Positions 3,932 through 8,033 of a DNA stretch of 8,033 bases are shown piece after piece. Source of the DNA: an uncultured Bacillota bacterium (GTDB lineage Bacteria > Bacillota > Clostridia > Peptostreptococcales > Anaerovoracaceae); assembly GCA_946638265.1 (NCBI GenBank), contig CAMPBN010000045.1:1-8033 (forward strand). Reading direction: 5' to 3'. The first letter of the stretch is position 1. Every line of letters starts with the position of its first letter. The notes beneath the pieces were generated by a model. It worked only from the letters and a program-made list of their open reading frames with translations, did no database searches and had not been told where the DNA came from. A program made the translations under genes and the position numbers.

Positions 3932-4087
3932 TAAAAGAAAATTTTTTTATTTTTTGTGACCGGGAAATTAAAAATCTGGGAAAGGGCAGAAACGTTGAAA
4001 AATAGCGGGTTGCGAGGCGCACTACGGCCGAGAATTGCGTCTCAAATCGCAGATTGTCACAAAAAACTTTAAAAAAATTAAAACTTT
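3932..4087 (+). other. AT-rich upstream region of surface protein gene 1
   Basis: No gene seen. It contains extra copies of the half-site found in the promoter box: TGTGAC at 3955-3960 and, inverted, GTCACA at 4056-4061. Long A/T runs at 3926-3956 and 4060-4087 could bend DNA or act as UP elements. Confidence 0.4.
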
Positions 4088-4128
4088 TTACTAAATGTGA
4101 CCGCTTTGTGACTGATAACATGTATGAT
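4088..4128 (+). promoter_or_regulatory. promoter and TGTGAC direct-repeat box of surface protein gene 1
   Basis: A 25-bp box (4088-4112) holds TGTGAC at 4096-4101 and 4107-4112, exactly 11 bp apart, then TATGAT at 4123-4128 as -10. The -35 position (4100-4105, ACCGCT) is far from consensus and lies across the two half-sites, which suggests activator-dependent transcription. The same 25 bp with the same distance to the -10 stand before the second surface gene. Confidence 0.65.
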
Positions 4129-4196
4129 GCAAATGTAAGATAAAGCATTGGGTAAAAAACTTCAAACAGTTTCAAAAATATTGAGGAGACAAAACG

Positions 4197-5699
4197 ATGA
4201 GAAAGACAAACATTCTGAAGAGAGCAATGGCAATCGGCTGCGCAGCAGCAGTAATGGTAACATACGCACCTGCAGTAACATTCGCAGATGTGGAAGCCGC
4301 AGTTGAAAACGAAAGTGTAGCAGCAGAAAGCGCAGCTCCTGCAGAAAAAGAAGAAGCTCCTGCAACAGAAGAAACTAAGGAAGAAGCTCCTGTAGCAAAC
4401 GAAGAAGCTCAGAACGACGAGACTCCTGCAGTTCAGAATGAAGAAAATGAAAATGACGAAACACCTGCAGCTCAGGCTGAAGAAGCAGCACCTGCAGCAG
4501 AAAATAACGAAGAAGAAGCTTCTGCAGTAGCACCTGAAATGCTGACCATGATGACTTCCGCACCGGCAGTTGCAGAAAGAATGGTAGCTCTGACATCCAT
4601 CGTAAGAGATGCAGAGCCTGTAGAAGTAGAAAATGAGATTAAAGAACTTACAGTAGAATACAACAAAGGCCACAAATATGACGAAGCAGTAAGAGGCGAG
4701 CTCAACATGGGCAACGTAAAAATCGCTTACGAATCCAAAGACGGATTTGAACTGGACAAGAACGGTAAGCCAATCCGCGCCGGTGAATATACAGTAAGCG
4801 CAGGCGACGAAGTGGTAATGAACCTCACTATCACAGAAATCCACAGCCTCGAAGGCCTGGCAAAGTGCACTTTTTCCCAGACTGCAGATGCAGAAAACGG
4901 AATCACCAACCGCATCACAAAGGGTAACACCTGGTCCGTAGTTGAAAACAAGGAAATCAAGGGAGTTAACGTACCTGCAGAACTGAAGAAGACAGAAGAA
5001 GGTCAGACTATCATCGCAGGCATGGCCAGCGGCGCATACATCAACACTTCCGTAGTTGACTACTACGTTGCAAAAGTTTTCCCGACTCTCGGCAACGAAA
5101 AGATCGGTAAGGGCACCAAGAAGGGTGTTTGCACTGACGAAGAACTCATCGCTGCAATGCTGAACACCGAAAAGATGGAAGAAGACAACTTCGATGCAGT
5201 AGTTATCGCAGCACTCCAGGCTCAGGGTTGCATCGCAGAGGATGCAGACATCGAAAACATGTACTTCGCATGGACTGAGATTACTGAAAAGGAAATCCAC
5301 TTCAACGGCGAAATCCGCGTAGCAGAAGCTGAAGAAGATCCAATCGATGAAACTCCTGCAACAGGCGACGATGACGATGCTACAGTAGATAACAACAACG
5401 AAGAAAATAACGAAGACGAAACTCCTGTAGCTCCTGCAAGAAAGCACAGAAGCAACGCTTCCAATAACGAACAGGAAATTCCGGAAAACGACGTTCCTCT
5501 CGCTGACATCCCGAACGAAGAAGTCCCGCTTTCCGATCTTCCTTCCGACATGATGAATGAAGAAGAAATTCCGGAAGACGAAGTTCCACTGGCTGAACTG
5601 CCACAGACAGGCGGCATCGGCGCAGGCATCTTCCTCCTGGCAGGCGGCGCAATCGCAGCAGCAGGCGCAGGGCTCAGAAGAAAAGAAGACAAAGAATAA
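4197..5699 (+). CDS. LPQTG cell-wall-anchored surface protein, acidic Ala/Glu/Pro-rich
   Basis: Secreted 500-residue protein expected to be wall-anchored by sortase. Residues 1-30 are a signal peptide (basic MRKTNILKR, hydrophobic core, likely cut after VTFA). Residues 31-115 are a low-complexity Glu/Ala/Pro/Asn stalk. Residues 117-375 form a compact domain shared with the next gene, including IRAGEYTVS (193-201), KCTF (223-226), GMASGAYIN plus SVVDYY (275-290), VCTD (311-314) and EIHFN (366-370). A second acidic linker with a basic patch RKHR (415-418) precedes three VPLADIP-like units (433-468). LPQTG (468-472), a hydrophobic span and RRKEDKE complete the sorting signal. The ribosome site GAGGAG is eight bases upstream. 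Codon use is strongly biased (GCA for Ala), hinting at high expression. The function of the central domain is not recognised. Confidence 0.93.
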   Translation: MRKTNILKRAMAIGCAAAVMVTYAPAVTFADVEAAVENESVAAESAAPAEKEEAPATEETKEEAPVANEEAQNDETPAVQNEENENDETPAAQAEEAAPAAENNEEEASAVAPEMLTMMTSAPAVAERMVALTSIVRDAEPVEVENEIKELTVEYNKGHKYDEAVRGELNMGNVKIAYESKDGFELDKNGKPIRAGEYTVSAGDEVVMNLTITEIHSLEGLAKCTFSQTADAENGITNRITKGNTWSVVENKEIKGVNVPAELKKTEEGQTIIAGMASGAYINTSVVDYYVAKVFPTLGNEKIGKGTKKGVCTDEELIAAMLNTEKMEEDNFDAVVIAALQAQGCIAEDADIENMYFAWTEITEKEIHFNGEIRVAEAEEDPIDETPATGDDDDATVDNNNEENNEDETPVAPARKHRSNASNNEQEIPENDVPLADIPNEEVPLSDLPSDMMNEEEIPEDEVPLAELPQTGGIGAGIFLLAGGAIAAAGAGLRRKEDKE

Positions 5700-5710
5700 T
5701 TTGAAATGAA

Positions 5711-5740
5711 AGGGCTCCCAAACAGGAGCCCTCTTTTTTT
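5711..5740 (+). terminator. terminator of surface protein gene 1
   Basis: AGGGCTCC (5711-5718) and GGAGCCCT (5725-5732) form an 8-bp stem with a six-base loop, followed by CTTTTTTT. It lies 12 bases after the stop, so the next surface gene needs its own promoter. Confidence 0.9.
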
Positions 5741-5820
5741 ATGCATCGCATCCTTGGTGAATATGCAAAAGTCGCAAAGTCTCAAACAAGACGAAAAAAA
5801 TTAAAAAATTTAAGATTTTG

Positions 5821-5861
5821 TTACTAAATGTGACCGCTTTGTGACCGAAAGGGATTATATT
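5821..5861 (+). promoter_or_regulatory. promoter and TGTGAC direct-repeat box of surface protein gene 2
   Basis: Positions 5821-5845 repeat the 25-bp box at 4088-4112 without a change: TGTGAC at 5829-5834 and 5840-5845. The -10 TATATT (5856-5861) is at the same distance as in gene 1. The -35 position again reads ACCGCT. Transcription would start near 5868. Confidence 0.65.
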
Positions 5862-5930
5862 GCTATTGTCGATTGAAAGACGACATGTTTTTTATATTTG
5901 TAACAGAAGGTTTTAGGAGTAAAAAGAAAG

Positions 5931-8033
5931 ATGAAAAAGAAAAGCATTTTGAAAAAGAGTAATGGCTATCAGCTGTGCAACTGCAGTAATGTTGACTTAC
6001 ACACCGGCCATCGCTTTTGCAGGCGAAGACGTACCTGCAGTCAGCGAAACAGCACCCGCAGCAGTTCAGGACGTAGCACCGGCTCCGGCAGAGGCAGCAG
6101 CACCTGCAGCACCTGCAGAAGGAGAACAGCAGCAGGCTGAAAATCCTACAGCACCTGTAGAAGGTGAACAGCAGCAGGCTGAAAATCCTGCAGCACCTGT
6201 AGAAGGTGAACAGCAGGTTCCGGCAGCAGATGCTCCGGCAGCTGAGCAGCAGCCTGCAGCACCTGCCATGGCACTTCGCGTAATGACTTCCGCTTTGGAA
6301 GTTGACGGAAGAATCGGAGAGATTACAAGAGATGTTGAAGTTCCGGAAATCGCAGAGCTCAAAGTAGACTACAATACAAAGCATGACTACGACAAGGAAA
6401 TCAGATCCGAGCTGGGTATTGATAAGAAAGCAAAAGTTGAAATCACTTATGCAAGCAAGGACGGCTACGTGCTCGATGCCAAAGGATTGCCAATCCGCGC
6501 AGGTGAGTACACAGTATCTGTAGACGGAGAAGAGGCGCTGATCCTCACTATCGAAGAAGGTCACTTCCTGAAGGGCCTCAAGAACAACGTTGTGGCAAAA
6601 GACGGTGACAAGGGTTCCAAGAACGCACTTTGCACTTTCTCCGGTCAGATGTCCGAAGAAGCCGGCGGCTGGTGGGCTAATGTTACCAAGGGCAAGTACT
6701 TCGTGGTAGATTACAACCAGAGCAAGATGAAAGATCTCAAGACTACTCTTAATGAGAATGTAAAGGCCGGTATGGCATCCGGTGCTTATATAAATTCTTC
6801 CGTAGTTGACTACTACATCAACACTGTTTTCGCTACACTCGACAACAGAGAATCAGAAGACAGTTCCGTTGAGCACTTTGTTTGCACAGACCAAGATATC
6901 GTTGAGGCAATGCTGAACAGAGGCGCTATGGAAGACGACAACTTCGACTATTACATGCTTCTGGCACTGGGATATGACGAAGGATTCGCAGCAACACACC
7001 ACCTGAATTTCACAGAAATCACTGAGCGTGAAATCCACTTCAACGCCAGAGAGATTGCTGAAAATGAAGGTACAGATACAGTAAAGTTCTATGCCATCGG
7101 CGCAGGACTGGAAAGACCGGCTGCAGGCAAGAATGCAGCTTCCTACAACAGCCTTGGAAGTGTTGAAAAAGTTCCTTACGACACTATCAGAGAGAACATC
7201 CTCGAAACCGCAGATACTTCTGATGCTGTAGAAACCTACCTGGGCTGGAAGGTTACGGAAAAGGATCTGAAAACCATTGAATCAAAGGTTATAGGCAGAA
7301 AGTTCGTTGTAACCGAAGAACGTGACGGCGAAGAAGTTGCAGTTGTACGTACAGCTGTAGGTATCGACTGGTACGGCGTAAAGTACCAGAAGGACGGTAT
7401 CCACGTAGACGGCCAGTACATCTTTGATGATGAAGAATACGAATTCGGCGAAGTTAAAGTAAACTTCTACGCTATGATGCCTGGACAGACCAAGGATATT
7501 AGCGAGAGCGATAAGGAGTGGACAGCATGCTTCTACAATGTTGTAGTTCCTGCTTCCGCAGACTTCCACGCATACAACTTCACTACCATTTTCGTAGACG
7601 AGACTAAGGCAGATGCTGCAAGCGATGCAACAGAAAGCTATCTCCTGGACTTTGTGGGAGAGGACAATCTGGCAGCAGCTAAGGAAGCAGCCGATACATG
7701 GTTCGCAAACTGGCTTGCCGAGAATGAACTGGAAGCCTTCACTATCGACGGTGTTGAATACAAGCTCACAGGTATCGATTGGTTCCGCGCAAAGGGCATC
7801 AACGCTAATCCAAAGAACGGAAAGGCAGTAGACGGAAGCGTTCACGTTGACGGTGAGTTCACCTTCGAAGAGGTAGTAGCAAACAATGACGATCCGGGCG
7901 AAGAAATCGATCCTGAAGACAATCCTGAAGAAAAGAAGCCTGCAAAGAGAAACCGCAGAAACAACGACACAGACATTTCTGATGGCGAAGTTCCTCTCGC
8001 AGATCTGCCGACAGACATTTCTGATGGCGAAGT
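5931..8033 (+). CDS. second, larger surface protein, paralogue of the first; frameshifted in the signal peptide, incomplete at the window edge
   Basis: The start ATG at 5931 has AGGAGT (5915-5920) upstream, but the main frame is reached only after a shift near 5952-5957, where an A5 run stands. Removing one A gives MKKKSILKRVMAIS, which matches MRKTNILKRAMAIG of gene 1. From ATG 5962 the frame is open to the window end (about 691 residues). Layout in corrected numbering: signal peptide ending AIAFA; Ala/Pro/Glu/Gln stalk with 14-residue repeats; a domain homologous to gene 1 (GMASGAYIN from about 280, VCTD, EIHFN); a further C-terminal part with two GIDW motifs (about 477 and 614), each followed by HVDG and an aromatic/acidic end, suggesting a duplicated module; a KRNRRNN basic patch; then EVPLADLP repeats. 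The LPXTG signal, if present, lies beyond the window. If the shift is real the gene is off, phase-variable or recoded. Confidence 0.85.
6109..6216 (+). repeat. 42-bp tandem repeats in the stalk of surface protein 2
   Basis: Units at 6109-6150, 6151-6192 and a partial at 6193-6216. Each full unit encodes 14 residues of the form APVEGEQQQAENPA. Near-identity suggests recent expansion; copy number may vary between strains. Confidence 0.85.
7969..8033 (+). repeat. 42-bp tandem repeats at the wall-proximal end of surface protein 2
   Basis: Unit 7969-8010 encodes TDISDGEVPLADLP. The 23 bases from 8011 to the window end repeat it exactly, so the array continues outside. It matches the degenerate VPLADIP units before LPQTG in protein 1. 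Confidence 0.8.

Noticed and set aside
3711..5447. 578-residue open frame on the - strand
   Set aside because: It is antisense to the surface protein gene and its own translation is Cys/Phe/Ser-rich without a recognisable domain. It arises from the GCA/GAA codon bias of the + strand gene. It also crosses the peptide-2 module.
5931..6140. 69-residue product read straight from 5931
   Set aside because: After about eight residues it is an Arg/Ser-rich out-of-frame reading of the repeats; the conserved protein is in the next frame.
6109..6216. CRISPR-like array
   Set aside because: Units are contiguous, in frame and without spacers; they encode a protein repeat.
5863..6564. 233-residue open frame on the - strand
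   Set aside because: Same cause: Cys-rich mirror of the Ala/Pro/Glu repeats of surface protein 2, with no ribosome site or family features.

Overview
The window looks like chromosome of a low-to-mid G+C Gram-positive bacterium (Bacillota, probably an anaerobic clostridial relative). The support is an LPXTG-type cell-wall sorting signal, a class-D-like sortase, strong AGGAGG-type ribosome sites, sigma-A-like promoters and U-tailed intrinsic terminators. The species cannot be fixed from the sequence alone. All large genes are on the + strand.

Layout: (1) 74-1880, a housekeeping pair: an M20D-family amidohydrolase and xanthine phosphoribosyltransferase (xpt). (2) 1887-2194, a compact cassette with a 26-residue membrane peptide on the - strand and a divergent ~66-nt RNA on the + strand. 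(3) 2196-2614, an intergenic stretch with three successive inverted repeats of the same TATGACTT core, then three 32-bp tandem repeats that each carry a ribosome site and an ATG; the third starts the sortase. (4) 2615-3409, the sortase, then its terminator. (5) 3514-3589, tRNA-Thr(CGT). (6) about 3605-3931, a second copy of the peptide/RNA cassette in the opposite orientation. (7) 4197-5699, an LPQTG surface protein, and from 5931 past the window end a paralogous larger surface protein with a one-base frameshift in its signal peptide. Both surface genes carry the same 25-bp box with two TGTGAC half-sites 11 bp apart just upstream of the -10.

The sortase and surface proteins form a functional group: the sortase most likely cleaves the LPQTG motif and anchors these acidic, Ala/Pro/Glu-rich proteins to the wall.

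The most interesting part is the duplicated peptide/RNA cassette. Each copy has (a) a tiny peptide with one membrane span and a non-ATG start, (b) a leader hairpin that buries its ribosome site, (c) back-to-back promoters, the RNA's closer to consensus, (d) a small RNA complementary to the peptide's start-codon region, and (e) terminator hairpins on the two transcripts with exactly complementary 7-nt loops. Between the copies the loop changes on both partners together (CCACAAC/GTTGTGG against CCGCAAC/GTTGCGG), and the buried ribosome site changes together with the strand that covers it. This fits a type I toxin-antitoxin pair with Fst/par-like pairing logic but divergent gene order. Toxicity and regulation are inferred, not shown.
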